DNA from: Lucifuga dentata
Lineage: Eukaryota; Chordata; Actinopteri; Ophidiiformes; Bythitidae
NCBI GenBank assembly: GCA_014773175.1
Contig: VXCM01005141.1
Span: 1-64,000, forward strand
Length of the DNA: 64,000 nt
Direction of reading: 5' to 3'
Shown piece after piece: positions 1-13,650 of this stretch. Made by a program: the position numbers and the translations under genes. The notes under the pieces were generated by a model. That model had not been told where the DNA came from and did no database searches. It saw only the letters and a program-made list of their open reading frames with translations. How positions within the stretch are numbered: position 1 is the stretch's first letter; each line of letters opens with the position of its first letter.

Positions 1-2427
1 TTGAAATTATGATCTTAACATTGCAGCTTTGCATACCATTGCTTTATCTTAATTAATATTCATATACTATTGTTATGCATACTATATATTTATGCTACAA
101 TATGTATATATATATTTACACCACTAACCAGGTCAGGATATTTTGTTCACCTTAGCCTTTGATCAATAAATAAAGCTTGCAGGAGAGACAGAGTATTTTC
201 TAAAACAGTTTTGGCACCTTATTAAAGTGTGTGTTTGCCTCCTGCAAGATGGCAACATGTTTCAGTGAATGTCTGCTGGAAAGCTTCTCTTTCTAAGTAA
301 ACAGATGGAGTCGGGACCTCAGGTGGATATGGAGGTATTGTTATTCTATAAACAATAGGATCACACCCAGGGAGAGAAAAAAGCACATCTGGAGGCTTTC
401 AGTGACTCAAACTATACCCCCAGTAAGGCTTTATGGCGGGAAAAACAATGTGGAAAAATTGCTGCAGAATGTCACTCTGCAGGGTTTTATAAATTGCATG
501 CCCAGCCATAATGCATTGTAATACATGACTTCCAAGTACCCTCGTCCCTGTGGCTTCTATTGTGTTTCTATTTTGCGGACGTGTACTTGATTACAAACTA
601 TTTCCTGAAGCCCTGCAACGAAATGATACACACATTTCCTGCCATCACTGATACTTTATGTTTTGTTTTCCAGCTGAAATATTTGTCATAGAATGTCACG
701 CTGTGGATTTTGGCCTGAGGCTCGGTCATTTGTTGATTTCTGACACTCCAATAAATCAGCGCAGCAGCAATTCTCATTTTACAAGACTTTATGCTTGCAG
801 TGGATTGATAAAGTTTGTTTAATATCACAGTTGAGTAACTCAAGCATCAATTTGCTATAAATTTTTATTTGGCCTACTTTAAAGGATTTTACTTTGATCA
901 GCTGTGTAACAAAATAAATTGATGCATTATTCAGTGCTTATTTCTTGTTTGGTTTTCATTATTCATTCAAAGCTCCAATTTTTCCTCATTTACATCCTAA
1001 ATTTTTATCTGACCTAATCTACAATTCTTAATCAATGATAATTCTTAAACAAAGATTGAATATGACTCCATGACTATTTAATAATTCATTTCAAAGTTTC
1101 TGCTCCTAACAAATGCTAGTTTATTACAGATACTACACCAGCTTTTCAGAATATTTCCTCTGTGCATTTGCTTTGTGGATCATCTATATTTTAAGATTCT
1201 CCTGCTTTTCTCTTTTCTATGATAATCAGCCATTCGACATCAGGATGTGATAAATCATAGGTGACTCAGTGGTGGAAGTTATTGCATGTGAATGAAGGGA
1301 TCAGACTTGCTTACAGTATGATGAGAAAACAAACAGAGAAGGTTTAAGCTTTTTGAATACACAGTGCAGGATTATAGTAAGCTAACTAATTAAAGAAATT
1401 TACCACTGCACTTCCCAGAATTCACTTGCAAATCAAAGAGCATGTTCATCTTTCTCCTTGGATTTTCTTTTAGTGGAGTTTGCTCATTCGTACAAATCAC
1501 TCTTTTCTTGTTTTTATGATCTCTTTCTGTTTATTTCAGACTCATTGTGTATATTGCTGAGGGCTTTATTTTGTCGAAACATAAATCATTCTAGATTGTT
1601 CTGATGGAAGTACTGGCATCTCAATAACTGCTAGATATTGAGTTTCTTGAAGAAGGCCCATGGCATAATAACCCAGTCTTAGATATAACACACTACATAA
1701 TCTAGTGATGCTCATTAAAAAAAAAGAATAATATTCTTGTTATGATTATTTCAGTTGTACTACCCTCAATGAGGTGTTTCAACTCCAACTAGAAAATCAA
1801 ACTCTTTACTCACCACACAGGATGTAGCATGTAGATATGTAAGAGGAGTGAACGTAAAATGAAATTCTCCTTGATCGCCGCTGTCTTTATTAACACTATT
1901 CATCAATGTTCCAGCACCATAGACGATTTATGTTTCAGCTCTTACGTTGCCACTGGGTTAATATAGTATTTCATCCTCCAGAGGTAAACTATGAAAGCAA
2001 GTATGAGAGTAAAACTGCTTCCATAGCAACTGTGCAAGCATATGCCTAAAATCAAGTATAATCCTTCCTTCAGAACTTATTGGACCAATAGAAATCCAAG
2101 AAATGCATCAGAGTGCCACATTGTTTGATTGCATAAACTATTCTTGTCAGGTTATTGTTGGTATTACTGCCTCTGCCAAGGAGTTTATGTGATCACCAGC
2201 ATATCTTTGTTTGTTTATTTGTTGGCATGGTATCTGGAAAAGTTATGGATGGATTTGGATGAAATTTGGGAGACAGATAGATACAATCAAGAGGAGGAAT
2301 TTATTAAATTTTGGAGGTGATCCAGATCATCTTCTGGATACAGGATCCAGAAGATGTTTTAGTATATGAATCGTTGCTCATTAGCAGTATGCATGTGCAT
2401 GTGCTCTGAGAGAGACTGCATGAGCTT

Positions 2428-2462
<35 letters not shown>

Positions 2463-3441
2463 CTCTGTCTCTCTCTGTCTCCATCTGGTTCAATGTTTGA
2501 ATTTGTCATAACATGATAACCTGACAGAAAGTAGAAATACCTGCTGCAGGTAAAAAACTGGGTTTTACCACTTTTACCTGCAGCACATTCAGCCCATCCT
2601 CACTACATTTAGGCATCAGGAAAGTGTGATGAAATTAAAGAGGTGCTGTGAGTGTGAGAGCCTATACTCACAGACAAGCGTGTGCGTGTGTGTGTGTGTG
2701 TGCATGAAGCAAAGATTTCCTTTCTCATAGCTGATGACGGTGATCTACAGCACATCTGCATATTGTGTTTTATTGCTTTTCTTTCCAGAATGCTTTGGAA
2801 ATATTTTTGCAGCTCACTTTCCTCACACTGGCCAGTGTGAGTTAAAGATTGGGCTGGACAACTCCAGTTTCCTCAATCGTCACACAATTCCCAGTAAAAT
2901 GAAATGAAATGAAATAAAAATAAAATAAAAAACAATCAGACCCCCTGATATGCATTTTAGTACTAGAATAATAATAGTTAAAAAAAAAAGAAATAAAGAT
3001 TCACCCCTGACTATTAAATCCTTGATGCTTTCAGAGTGCTTCCTGTTACTTTTTACATGATGTGCCATGGAGGCAGATAGGAGCAGGATTCAACCCCATG
3101 GACTAAAAGACAGAGAGCCTCCTTTAAAGGTGCTACTAATTTATCCTGAGCTATCCTGAGCTCAATTCTGTGTTTAATCTTTGTCCAGATTTCTTGCAGA
3201 CTATTGATTTTATTTTGGCTGTTTTTTTTTTTTTTTTTTTTTTTTAGTTGTCGTTTTACTGGTGGCACATGTTCTCCTGAGCTGCATTCCCCATATAATT
3301 ACAGTATGACTCAAACAGTGATGCAGCATAACAAATGTGTCTTTAGTGCAGAACATTTCCCATTTTCATTCCCTGCTCTCTTGGAAAACCTAATCTTATG
3401 TGCCTCTGTGTGTGTGTGCATTTGTGTCTGTGTCTCTGCAG
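1..3441. other. cabp7 intron 1 (or upstream flank)
   Basis: No exon-like open frame with splice sites was found, and nothing resembling the conserved calneuron N-terminus is present. The stretch is AT-rich with simple CT/GT repeats around 2426-2463 and 2686-2702, part of a dispersed repeat near 2130-2345 and a poly(T) run at 3223-3245 just before exon 2. Confidence 0.7.
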
Positions 3442-3585
3442 AGATCCGTGAGGCCTTCAAAGTGTTCGACCGTGACGGAAATGGGTTCATCTCGAAGCAG
3501 GAGCTGGGCATGGCCATGCGGTCCCTGGGCTACATGCCAAACGAGGTGGAGCTGGAAGTTATCATCCAGAGACTGGACATGGACG
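3442..3585 (+). CDS. cabp7: cabp7 exon 2 (EF-hand 1 and start of EF-hand 2)
   Basis: The acceptor is a pyrimidine/TG-rich tract ending CTCTGCAG and the donor is G|GTGAGG. The reading frame enters with one base from the missing upstream exon (G|AG = Glu) and gives EIREAFKVFDRDGNGFISKQ, then ELGMAMRSLGYMPNEVELEV, ending MDG. It leaves in phase 1. Confidence 0.92.
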
Positions 3586-6500
3586 GTGAGGCAAACAAAC
3601 ATACAAACACACACAATTGCTGCAACTTGGATTTATTTCTGAGTCATAAATGTAGAGACTTTGCTCTTTATTTACTGACAAAACTGAACAGTACTGTGTA
3701 GTAAAACTGTAAAACGACTCCAATAAACAATAACACCAACTATTCCTCTCCTCCTCCTCCTCCTCTCTGCAGGCGATGGCCAGGTGGACTTCGAGGAGTT
3801 TGTCACTCTCCTGGGCCCAAAGTTGACAGCATCTGGGATGCCAGATAAGTTCAACGGCACTGACTTCGACTCCGTTTTCTGGAAGGTGCTCATTAGTCAG
3901 TCACTCACTTCCTGCCTATTAGAGAAAAGAAAAGCAGCAGTCGCCCGTGTAGCAAACTGCCAGAAACATTTAGGCACTGGTGCTGGATAAGGTTACAGCA
4001 TCACAAATTTAATTGCTACATTTGCTGGATAATGACATGATGAAACCCATAATGCCATTTGAAGTTGATTCTGGAAACATTTAGGATTCGGTTCAGAGCC
4101 GTGTACCTCAAAAAAGTGTTGAGCTGATATTGCAGCAGCTTTGTGTGATAATTTTTTAAAATAAATGATTAGTGTAATTTTTTAAAGACCCATCATTAAA
4201 TAAAGTCTAATCTAAACTGACTGCATGATGAAGGGTGGGGGTGTTGTTGGAATTTAATAAAATTCTTGGGAAGTAAATGTGTGGTAAAAAAGAATCATGG
4301 CAGAAAACACCCACGGAAGGAGGCAAGAAAACTCAAGGGATGATTGCAGTCACATAAAAAAAGCTAGCCTAACACAACATAATGTATAATGTGCTAGTCC
4401 TAACCATACTGCAAAAACAGGAATTCAAGAAAGCCTTAAGACTTTAATAAGGATGCTTTGATCTTTTTTTTTTCTCTCAAGGAAAATCATATTATCAAGT
4501 ACTGTACACACTAGATCAGTGGTTCTCAACCTTCTTTGAACCAAGCACCACCTTAAAGAAAACCAAAACATCTAAATACCACCTCACCAAAAAGCCATCC
4601 AACCCTAAGAAGAACAGAAGTTAATAGAACAACCTCATGTGTGCAAGTTTGCTGTACTAATATTGCATATAGTATTTTACAGTGTAAACACCAAAAAAAA
4701 AAAAAAAAAANCAAATCGGGGGTCGGCTTATACATGAGTAATTAAAATCAGATTCCAGTGAACAAAATTTCCAGGGTAGAAATACTACCCATTACCACTA
4801 CCCATGGAAAATAGTTTAAATCACATCTTAGAATGATGTACAGTATTTCCTGACTAAACATCATATTCAGCACATTTTGCTGCGACCAGTAAGCCGTGAT
4901 CCATACGGAAATCAACTACTGAAATAAATATCTTGTTTACCGGTACGTGGATTATTTTCAGAAAATCACAGGAATACTATGACAATACCCAGAAAAAAAA
5001 GGTAATTTGCTAAACAAATAAATTGATGGAACAACATCAGGGGGTTGGTTGGGGGAATTCCAAAATTCCGTATCGAGCACATAGACAGGCCTGCATCGAC
5101 TCAGGTACAAACAGGATAATTATTGAAAACATGTAATGGGAGAGATTCTTAACAAAAAAAAAAAAAAAAAAAAAAATTCACTATAATTACACTGCTAAAT
5201 ATGCTAAATAAGCGCCGTGGTAATTATAGCTCATTTGTAAAGCTTTCCTTACCTTCATCAGTGTGATTCAGACCAGGAAGAGGAGTCCAGAAAACTTAAT
5301 GTTAGCTAATGTCACTTAGGTTAATCAGCTGTTTACCGGTACCAGTAGTGGATTATTTTCAGAAAATCATGGGAATACTATGACAATTCTCAGAAAAAAA
5401 AAAAAAAAAAAAAGGAAAAAGAAAAAAAAACAGGTAATTTGCTAAACAAATAAATTGATGGAACAGCATCAGGGGGTCGACTTATATACGGGTTTCTTTA
5501 AAAATCTAAATTTGCAGGTCAAAATCGGGGTCTGCTTATAGTCAAGATGGTTTATAGTTGAGTATATACAGTATTCTTAATTAAATTAGAATAATAATTA
5601 AAAGTGTATCCAGTTTCTTTGTGAATAATTTGCAGTATTAACAGAATTTCCATAGATTTCAATTGTTTTGATTCTCAGCAGAAGAGTTATCTAGAGTCAT
5701 TTTGAATATGATGCTTCAAATACCATCAGTAGTACACATAAATCACTCAGTCACTGCTTTAGACTATTAATATTTAAGGTAATTGATATCTTAAGTTAAG
5801 TATTCAGTCTGTTTTCAGCAATCTGGCAAGAAACAAGTCTGAAATGTGGAACAGATTAATATATTAATATCCTAAACATGTGTTACTCTACAATTATCAT
5901 ATGATCCATTTTGACTCACTTTGCATACAACTAATGACATAATTTAGTAGTAATGACAAGATTATTATAAGCAAAAATTTGTAGCGCTGTAAGTCTGTTT
6001 TAAGACATAAACACAGACATAAGTCAAATAATCTAGTTTCAAGCACATTTAGTTCTAATTTTCTAAAGTTCCACTGTTTATATGAAGGTAAACAGAATTA
6101 AAAGATATTTTTTCTTATATATTTATACTTTCATGCTGGCAGATATAATTTTACTTGAAATAAGAAAATATGTCTATATTCCATTATATTTGGCTTGTTT
6201 CTGGTACGGGATTGTTTAAGGTGAATGTTTAGCTGGATTTATCACACAGCCTCTGGTTAAACTGGTGAGCTCAAGCACAACCTGCACAGGAAATCACTAA
6301 AGAACAGAGTGCAGCTTTTGCAGAAACTTCACAGATTGGCACAAAACCAACTTTTTCAACATAAAGCTTTTGATCTGATGTTATTTTTGCTCTCATTTCT
6401 CACTTTGTGCATTTCATATGTGCATGTGTACATGAAGTGTGTGTGGGTTTTGCAGGCTGTTTCTTCCAATGTTGTGCTCTTTTCACACTATCCTCTGTTC

Positions 6501-7269
6501 ATTTTCACAAGAAATACTCAAATTCTTTACTTATAAACAACAACAACAAAAAATAAAGTATTACATGTAAAATATCAAAAGTAAACTACACATTTTGATG
6601 AATGGATTCTGTCGGAGTAGAAGATGGATGGAAACTGATGTCATAATATACAGTACATCTGCTACATGTTAATGCAGTATGTAATGAAGTAATAAAACGC
6701 TGATGAATATTTACATAATTGTAAGTGTGAGAAATGCCCAAAATTGGACATATGAGATTTCACCATATAGGTTGAAAAAATGTTGTACCTCCAATTTTAG
6801 GGAATTTCAGATTAGATGAAGGACTTTATTCTCCTCTGCACTTTAGTAAAAATCTCTAAATCTCTTCAGATCATGTCTAATAGTCACTGTGTCACTGGAC
6901 TGCAATAGTATTTTGACAGAGATATTTTGGAGAAAATTGAATTTTTTTATGAGTTGCTCTTATGTCAGAATGTATGTAGTGTAGTGCAGTAAAAACAAAA
7001 ACACATGTCCTGTAGAGAAGGACAAATAGAATGTCTGTTAAAGCTGTGCTTAACTGTGCTTGTGTATCTCCAGTGTGATATGCAGAAGCTGACAGTAGAA
7101 GAGCTGAAGCGTCTTCTGTACGACACCTTCTGCGATCACCTTTCCATGAAAGACATCGAGAACATCATCATGACCGAGGAGAACCACATAGAGAACCCTG
7201 AGGACTGCCAGGTGGATATAGACAGTAAGGAAGAATCCTCCTATATGTTTTACAACACACTCACCATAC

Positions 7270-7302
<33 letters not shown>

Positions 7303-7488
7303 GGATATGTGGTTGTCTTTTGGTGCCGCTATATTTGAGTTTGATAGCTGGAAATGAAATCAGAGATCTAAAAGATCATCATGAAAGCTGCAATCAGCTA
7401 TCTGTGTGTGCAAATGACAGAGCATGAGATGACTCACTGGTAAAGTTTCACCTCGTTGGTGTTGGTCTGCAGTCAAAATGTAACACAA

Positions 7489-7522
<34 letters not shown>

Positions 7523-8370
7523 AATACCAAGGTATGTTTGTGGTCCCATTTGTTTGTATGAGTGTTTGTTAGCAATTTACCTCAAAAACGTGGCAACAGA
7601 TTTTAGTGAAATTTATTGAACAGTTTGGCCATGAGCCAAGAAAGAATTTGCGATTAGGATCTTATGTGTAGCAAACATGAGATGGAAATTTATTTTCACT
7701 ATGGAAGGCTGTTTCACCCCTATAGCCTAGACAAAGGTTGTCTAATGTTCTAATAAGGTATTGTCCTAAAGAGAAAGAAAGGAGTATGACATTAATGTGA
7801 CTTAATTACTTTATTTGTCTTAATAAACAGTAATTTTTAAAAAATGTATCTGGATCTGGACCAAATTGATCTATTGATCAATTGTGATCTATCACTGGAT
7901 AAATATACCTGACTTTTTCTTTTTTTTTCTTTTTTTATTAGATTAGTGTATTACTTTTGAAGAAATTGACAAAAATGGTGAATGTTAAGGAATCATTTTT
8001 AAAATTCCCAGACCCTAGACCATGATTACTCTTTAACCAAATTTCATCAAAATCTGTAATTGAATAATCCTGCATAAAAACCATAACAACAAATGAACAG
8101 ACACAAATGAAAACATAATCTGATCTTCACCTATAAATGGAGGATTGCATAGAATATTTACTCTGTGGAAATCTAGAAAGGTGAGGTATTGTCAAATGGG
8201 GTTATGATATAGCCGTGACCAACATACAGCTTAGTTATTGATGTGACTCCTAATTTTTGGAGGATTTCTTAAAAGAAATAGGTGATTTTTAAAAGTTTTA
8301 TTTTATTTATTTATTTATTTATTTATTTNGGATTTCTTAAAAGAAATAGGTGATTTTTAAAAGTTTTATT

Positions 8371-8401
<31 letters not shown>

Positions 8402-9348
8402 TTTTACTATTTTCTGCAGAACAACTTTTTGAATGAGAAAAACCTGTATCCAATGATTTTCTATCTGCATATTTTTATGCAAGTCCAGATCTAGATGAAG
8501 ATTAGATATTTATGATCATTTTCTGTTATTAAAATAGCAAATTTACCAGCCTTCACAGACATATGTGAGCCCTAAGTAAGTTAAAGAGTATCAGTGCTCT
8601 TAATCAATTAATACATTAACTATACTTTACCATAAAGTGATATAATAGTGGGATATTAATTAAACAAACCTTAAAGATTTTAAGTTTAAGCCATTCCTAA
8701 GACTCAAACTTGGAGCTTCTTTTTAGTCTCACCACTTTACNAAGATTTTAAGTTTAAGCCATTCCTAAGACTCAAACTTGGAGCTTCTTTTTAGTCTCAC
8801 CACTTTACACCATCAGTCATCTCTCACATGGGGAGAAATCTGTTTTAGAAGCAAGCAGAGATAACAGTTTCTCCTGTGAAACACCCCAGCAGATAATAAT
8901 GCAGCGCAGCCAGTATCAGCTGTAGCATATGAAATGCAAAGCCCTCTTTAGCTGGCTGTTTTATAATTTGCACAATCGTGCACAACAAAACGTGGTATTT
9001 GTTCTTTCTCCGCTCTCTCTTTTTTCTCAGCNAATTTGCACAATCGTGCACAACAAAACGTGGTATTTGTTCTTTCTCCGCTCTCTCTTTTTTCTCAGCT
9101 GGAATAAACACTTTTGCTAACGCTGCGTCTCGCTAGAGACGCAGCGTGGACAACAACTTTCTCTGGGGCTCATCTGAAAGTCAGTGAAGGAAACACAGGA
9201 AAGCAGAAATGGATGAGGCAGGTTAAGGAAAAAGTGCCCACTGTGAAAATATAAATTACACCAGTTCAACATAAAGCTGGAGTTACTGAACCTGAAAGTA
9301 AAATCTTGATGGCTTACAGGGAACTGCCATTTTGTATTTTTTTAACCT

Positions 9349-9381
<33 letters not shown>

Positions 9382-11013
9382 TTGTTATGTTGACATTCTT
9401 CTGTTGTAGGTTTAATGACTGTTGTGACCATTAAAGCCCATTATTTGATTTACAATGGGAAAGCACAGCGCTCTTTACTTTTCCTTTACTGCTGGGAAAA
9501 TTGATTGTATTGTTCTTAAAGAACTGCTGTGGCTTCTAGACCAACAGCTCTCAAACAATGTACAAGCTCTGAGAAGAGTGAAACTCAGTTATTTTACAAT
9601 ATGAGCAAGGAAAGTTACTGGCACGGAATGGAAGTACATAATGTGTACATAGAGCCAAGTGGGATATTTTCAGCAAGAAATCTCTCTCTCTCTCTCTCTC
9701 TCTCTCTAGATATATATATAATAAATTGTGAATTAAAAAAATAATAAAGGAGCATTTAATGAAGGAGCATATTGTATATAACCAGCATGCACGTTACATT
9801 TGTGCCATCCATTTTCCAAAACATACTACTGAAGCAGAACATTTTAGAGTTATTTTTCCTACCTTCCAGACTTGCCACTCATTTGAGTTCATTTTTGTCT
9901 TGTCTATAAATTTCAACTTGTAGAGACTTGTGATGTGGTAATCACAGCAAACATGTCTATTCGTTTTTTTTTTATTTTTTGTTGTTTTGTCAAAGTTACT
10001 TAACCAATCCAACACAGAGATAAATGGAAGAAAATTTATGTCTCCACCAGAGAATATAGTCCCAGGAGAAGACTGCTTTTATTGAGAAATTAAAACAACC
10101 ATGTCTTCTACAATCATGCGTCAGTGTTAACAGGTGAAACATTAAATTTTAAGGTGGACGCATCACCTGAACATTTAATTTGGGGATTTGGCAAAATAAC
10201 ACAAAAGCTAAAATGCAGTTTTATGTTTTGGAAAATGGTTAGCAGTAACCTAGCCTGTACTGGACACAAAAATGCTCCTTTAATGAAACCCATTTTATTT
10301 GTGAATAATTTGCCGCAATAACATGATCTCCATTGATTTCAGTTGTTTTAATTGCCATCAGAAATTTCAAGAGTCACCTTGTGTACCAACAGGGGGCACT
10401 TCATGTACCATTGCTGGTGGAATCACAGTTTGCGAACTTCTTCTGACAATTCTGCTTGTAATTTATAACTTTCCTCTAGAGGAAAATAAGATCTATCATC
10501 AGTTAATTAAATCTTCTCTTTGAACTTATTTTTTATTTATAATTACTTTTTATTTAACTGCTTCAAATCTCATTTCAATCAACCCTCCCAGCATGCTTTG
10601 CCATTTCCAAGAAGAGCATCTATTAATATGCCGTTTGGGTGCCAATCCATTTGTTTGTTTCAAAACACCAATCAGCATTTCAATCTAGATGCAGTTATGT
10701 ATCATACAGGTATAAAAACAAATTTCCTTGGCAATGTTCATCCCTTATAATTGTGTTCATGTAATATTTTGTGACGAGCTCTGTCATCAGATATCTTTCA
10801 AGCATTAAATAAAATCTGAATCAATGGACTCTTAGGTTACGCTGTCTTCCTCTCTGTCTCTGTCTCTTCTTCTGTCCTGCAGGTTCCAGCCCGACACAGC
10901 AAGTCAAGCAGACATGTGTGCGCAAGAGCCTGATATGCGCCTTCGCCATCGCTTTCATCATCAGTGTCATGCTCATCGCAGCCAATCAGGTGTTGCGAAG
11001 TGGCATGAAGTAG
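3442..11013 (+). CDS. cabp7: Calcium-binding protein 7 (calneuron 2), 3' four coding exons; first coding exon outside window
   Basis: Join 3442-3585, 3773-3885, 7074-7224 and 10883-11013. Each exon has AG/GT borders, and the phases (1, 1, 0, 1) join without a break into about 180 codons. EF-hand loop 1 (DRDGNGFISKQE) and loop 2 (DMDGDGQVDFEE) have full calcium ligands. The C-terminal half (CDMQKLTVEELKRLLYDTF onward) corresponds to the degenerate EF-hands 3-4. The end is a hydrophobic anchor (SLICAFAIAFIISVMLIAAN) followed by QVLRSGMK and a stop. Family knowledge: calneurons are tail-anchored Golgi/TGN calcium sensors that inhibit phosphatidylinositol 4-kinase III-beta, mainly in neurons. Residues such as AFKVFDRDG and VIIQRLDMDG, and the order of the segments, fit CaBP7 better than calneuron 1 (CaBP8), from my memory of the mammalian proteins. 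Whether this is the a or b fish paralogue cannot be told. The N-terminal ~36 residues are missing, and no matching exon was seen in 1-3441. Confidence 0.92.
3773..3885 (+). CDS. cabp7: cabp7 exon 3 (EF-hand 2 and linker)
   Basis: The acceptor is CTCTCTGCAG after a (CTC)n pyrimidine run. The split codon G|GC gives Gly, then DGQVDFEEFVTLLGPKL, ending in FWK. The donor GTGCTC is weak, but it is fixed by homology and by the phase-0 join to the next exon (TGT GAT ATG). Confidence 0.9.
3886..7073. other. cabp7 intron 3
   Basis: Intron with an interspersed element at about 4690-5575 (listed separately) and several poly(A) runs. No coding exon was recognised. Most of 5600-7000 is unique AT-rich sequence. 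Confidence 0.75.
4690..5575. mobile_element. Interspersed repeat with GGGGTCGRCTTATA-type ends
   Basis: The left part carries 'atcgggggtcggcttatac' and the right part repeats 'aatcggggtctgcttatag' and 'gttgagtatataca'. Inside, a block beginning 'gtttaccggtac' and ending 'catcagggggt' occurs twice (about 4936-5046 and 5331-5477), interrupted by poly(A). It is interpreted as a non-autonomous DNA element or two nested copies; I cannot assign the family. Confidence 0.5.
7074..7224 (+). CDS. cabp7: cabp7 exon 4 (degenerate EF-hands 3-4)
   Basis: The acceptor is TATCTCCAG and the donor A|GTAAGG. It encodes CDMQKLTVEELKRLLYDTFC, then DHLSMKDIENIIMTEENH and an acidic stretch ending VDID. The tail of this exon is the part that diverges most from mammalian CaBP7. 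A (CA)n tract lies 46 bases into the following intron. Confidence 0.92.
7530..8110. repeat. Dispersed repeat, copy in cabp7 intron 4
   Basis: It shares phrases such as 'agattagtgtattacttttRaagaaa' (interrupted by poly(T) here) and 'tggatctggacc', and a tail of the type 'aaatctgtaattgaat', with copies near 42885-43130 and, more weakly, 2130-2345 and 45925-46320. No coding capacity remains. Confidence 0.4.
9120..9147. repeat. Perfect GC-rich hairpin (12-bp stem, 4-base loop)
   Basis: ACGCTGCGTCTC is followed by the loop GCTA and the exact reverse complement GAGACGCAGCGT. It stands out in an AT-rich intron. Confidence 0.85.
10883..11013 (+). CDS. cabp7: cabp7 exon 5 (membrane anchor and stop)
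   Basis: The acceptor is CTGTCCTGCAG. The split Ser codon A|GT is followed by SSPTQQVKQTCVRKSLIC, a ~20-residue hydrophobic helix and VLRSGMK, with a TAG stop at 11011-11013. The short lumenal end after the helix is typical of the calneuron tail anchor. Confidence 0.93.
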
Positions 11014-11537
11014 GAGCTTCAGTGACTTCAGCCTTGACCATCAGCCAAAGGCTGATTTATGGATAAAATACTGAGAAGATGAAGCTCTGCAAACACAACA
11101 GACAATCACACAGCTGTGAACCAGGCCCACATGTGACAGGATAACAAAACCACGAGGACACTGAATGTGCAGGATTCATCTCTGTGACTTTCTGAACGTC
11201 ACAGACAAAGACACGAGGACCTCACATGCAAAGAGATGGTGTCATGTGTAAAGTGGACAGCTGACGTATACATATCAGTCTTAATACATTTAGTATTCAT
11301 TAGCAATGTGCGTTTGAGCAGTGTTGCATTCAGTATGGTGGCAGCTATAGAGAGAAGTGTCGTGACTGTCCAGTTGTATATTTGTCCAGTAAACCACAAG
11401 GTTATTGTAAATGATTAGAAAGAAATCTGTGAAATATTTCAGGAACATAAGAGAAAATGCATTCCTGAGGCTGTGTGCAGCATTGTGGAGATGTTGTATG
11501 TAGTGTAATGGAAACCACTTGAGAATAACAGTAGCTC

Positions 11538-11589
<52 letters not shown>

Positions 11590-12062
11590 GTTTTACAATA
11601 AGTTCCAAGAAGGAGTTGAAAGATGTTTGCTCCTGCACAGGTTGGTGACACAGATTAACAGCTGTTGAAGGTATTGGAGGTCTGAATGGAGAGTAAACTG
11701 ACTGGAAAGTGGCTGGGAATGAAGTGAACACTCTTATTCTCTCTCTCTCTCTGAGTTTCCATAACAAGGTTTTGCAGGCCTCAGAGGATGACCATCATCT
11801 ATGCATGAAATGCATGGATTTAAACAGTTGTCTTGACACATTTGTAAAAGTTCTTATTAATGTATTAATCATAATGACTGTGTAACAGAGCTGTTTCGAT
11901 TACTTAATGACAACTGTGACCAGTTATGTGTGGGTTCAGCAATCACAACTAAAGTAAATCAACTACTGCATGAACAAGAAGGGCTGCTGCTACAGTACGT
12001 GCTCTTAAAAATCATTTTTGGGAACAATGACTGCTAAGCTGTGGACCTTTCACCTCACACAG

Positions 12063-12446
12063 TATGTTTACATGCACATTATGCCTCAATTTTTATCTGC
12101 GCTGTGATTAAGGCAAAAATGTGGAGCGAATCGTATACATGGACGGAATTAATAGGATTCTATCATTTGCTGAATCAACATAACTTGTTGCTTATTTGGC
12201 TTTTGAGAGGAAGTATTCATGAAAACACGTGCGCAGAATGCTTATATCACTTGTCAGCTAATTGAGCATTTAAATGCTTGACTAAATTGACTCACAATCA
12301 TATAATCTAGGTCCGTTACTCCAGTACACTAACATTGATTTATACTGATTTCAATCTGATTATGGTGTTTAGATGATGTATGAAAAAAGTCAGTTTATTG
12401 TCTTAATCAGATTAGAATTGAAGTTTCAATGTGCATGTAAATGTAC
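12063..12446. mobile_element. Short inverted-repeat transposon (MITE)
   Basis: The left end 'tatgtttacatgcacatt' is matched by the inverted right end 'aatgtgcatgtaaatgta'. The TIRs continue imperfectly inward (tcaattt / gaagtttcaa). It has no ORF and lies in the probable cabp7 3' UTR. Confidence 0.65.
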
Positions 12447-13177
12447 CGACGAAACACCTGATGACCATCTCTCACTGCCACTGAAGAGCAAACACTTTAA
12501 AGATGTTTTCACCATTGTGTGTCACTCAGTCATTTAAAGAATATGCATTAAAACTGGGTTTGTTAGGTAGGGGTGGATGCAAAAGTGGAGAAATGTACGT
12601 ATATTGGTCTCTTAGTTGTTTTCTGTCTGAATGCTATAGAGCAATAAATGTACGTAAAGTAGACATCACTATGACTCAATGAAAATATTAGGACCAGTAG
12701 ACTTATTGAGTGTTGAGGTCTTTAATGATATAATATTTTCTATAGCACTTTTCAAATGACTTAAAGACATTGGTAAGGCAATACAGACGGACATCAGCTC
12801 AGATTTTCAAACAGGGAACAACCTTCAGATTCAGCGACATCCAGATCAGACAGACGAGTGGAAACCTGCAGCATCAGGCTACAGGCTGTTCACTGGTGTT
12901 TGTTTTCTATTCTTAGAGATGAATAGAGACCAAATGATGTAAACCACTGCAATAAAACATTCATATTTGTGAATCATCACATGAGCTTAATAATTGGGTG
13001 TAGTTTAGAGTGTCGTGCATGAACCTGGGTACTGTAAAATCTGTCAGAATAAATCCGTATTGTTCATACTTCAAAGTTTTAAAAGGATACAAATATTTTG
13101 AGAAAGTCTGCAACAACAGAACTACAAGATCAAGTTTAAAGCTTGATCAAGCTTATAAAAGTGACATGAATCTTAGG

Positions 13178-13650
13178 CCCATTTTACATCTTGCATTAAA
13201 CTGTGATTTCTGAATTTGGATGTTTTATCTGAATAATGGTGTCAGATGTCGAGACTTGCATTTACACCTTTCCTTAAAATGAGTTATCTGGATTCTGCCC
13301 TCATTGTGATCAGATCTCAGTAGGTGGGTTGCAGCATTCTTGAAGCTTGTGCTTTTGTTTGGGCTGTTCCTGTTCACATTCAAGGTGCATTTACCCGCTT
13401 AAAGCAAGTTGCAACTCCCAATTCAAAATAACTTTATTTTTAATTAAAAGCAGGCGAACAGGAAAATGACTTGGTTTCAACTTGTGGTTGAATTTTATCT
13501 CACAAATTTTTCACAGCTGTATGGATTTTAATTCAAATGGCCAGTTGTGACTGAGTCGCAGTCCAGATCATATCTGTATGTGGTCTGGCAGATCAGATTG
13601 TATTCCAATGTCAATGCGCTCTGTAGGCATTTATACCTCTCATTCACATA
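13178..13650. mobile_element. MITE, copy 1 of a family also at 52710-53155
   Basis: It shares 'gacttgcatttacacctt', 'ttatctggattctgcc'-type and 'gtgggt' blocks, in the same order, with 52710-53155. The ends are degenerate inverted repeats of the 'ttacacctt...aatgcgatc' type. Non-coding. Confidence 0.6.

Larger units (their letters stand above)
7225..10882. other. cabp7 intron 4
   Basis: Intron with a (CA)n tract, a dispersed repeat at about 7530-8110, an (ATTT)n tract, three single-N assembly joints with duplicated flanks (8329, 8741, 9032), a perfect GC-rich hairpin at 9120-9147 and a (CT)n tract near 9681-9708. No exon was recognised. Confidence 0.75.

Noticed and set aside
1..3441. Missing first coding exon of cabp7
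   Set aside because: I looked for the conserved calneuron N-terminus and a phase-1 donor and saw neither; the exon is probably upstream of the window.
8674..8808. Tandem 67-bp duplication
   Set aside because: Interrupted by a single N and of the same length as other N-flanking duplicates, so treated as an assembly artefact.
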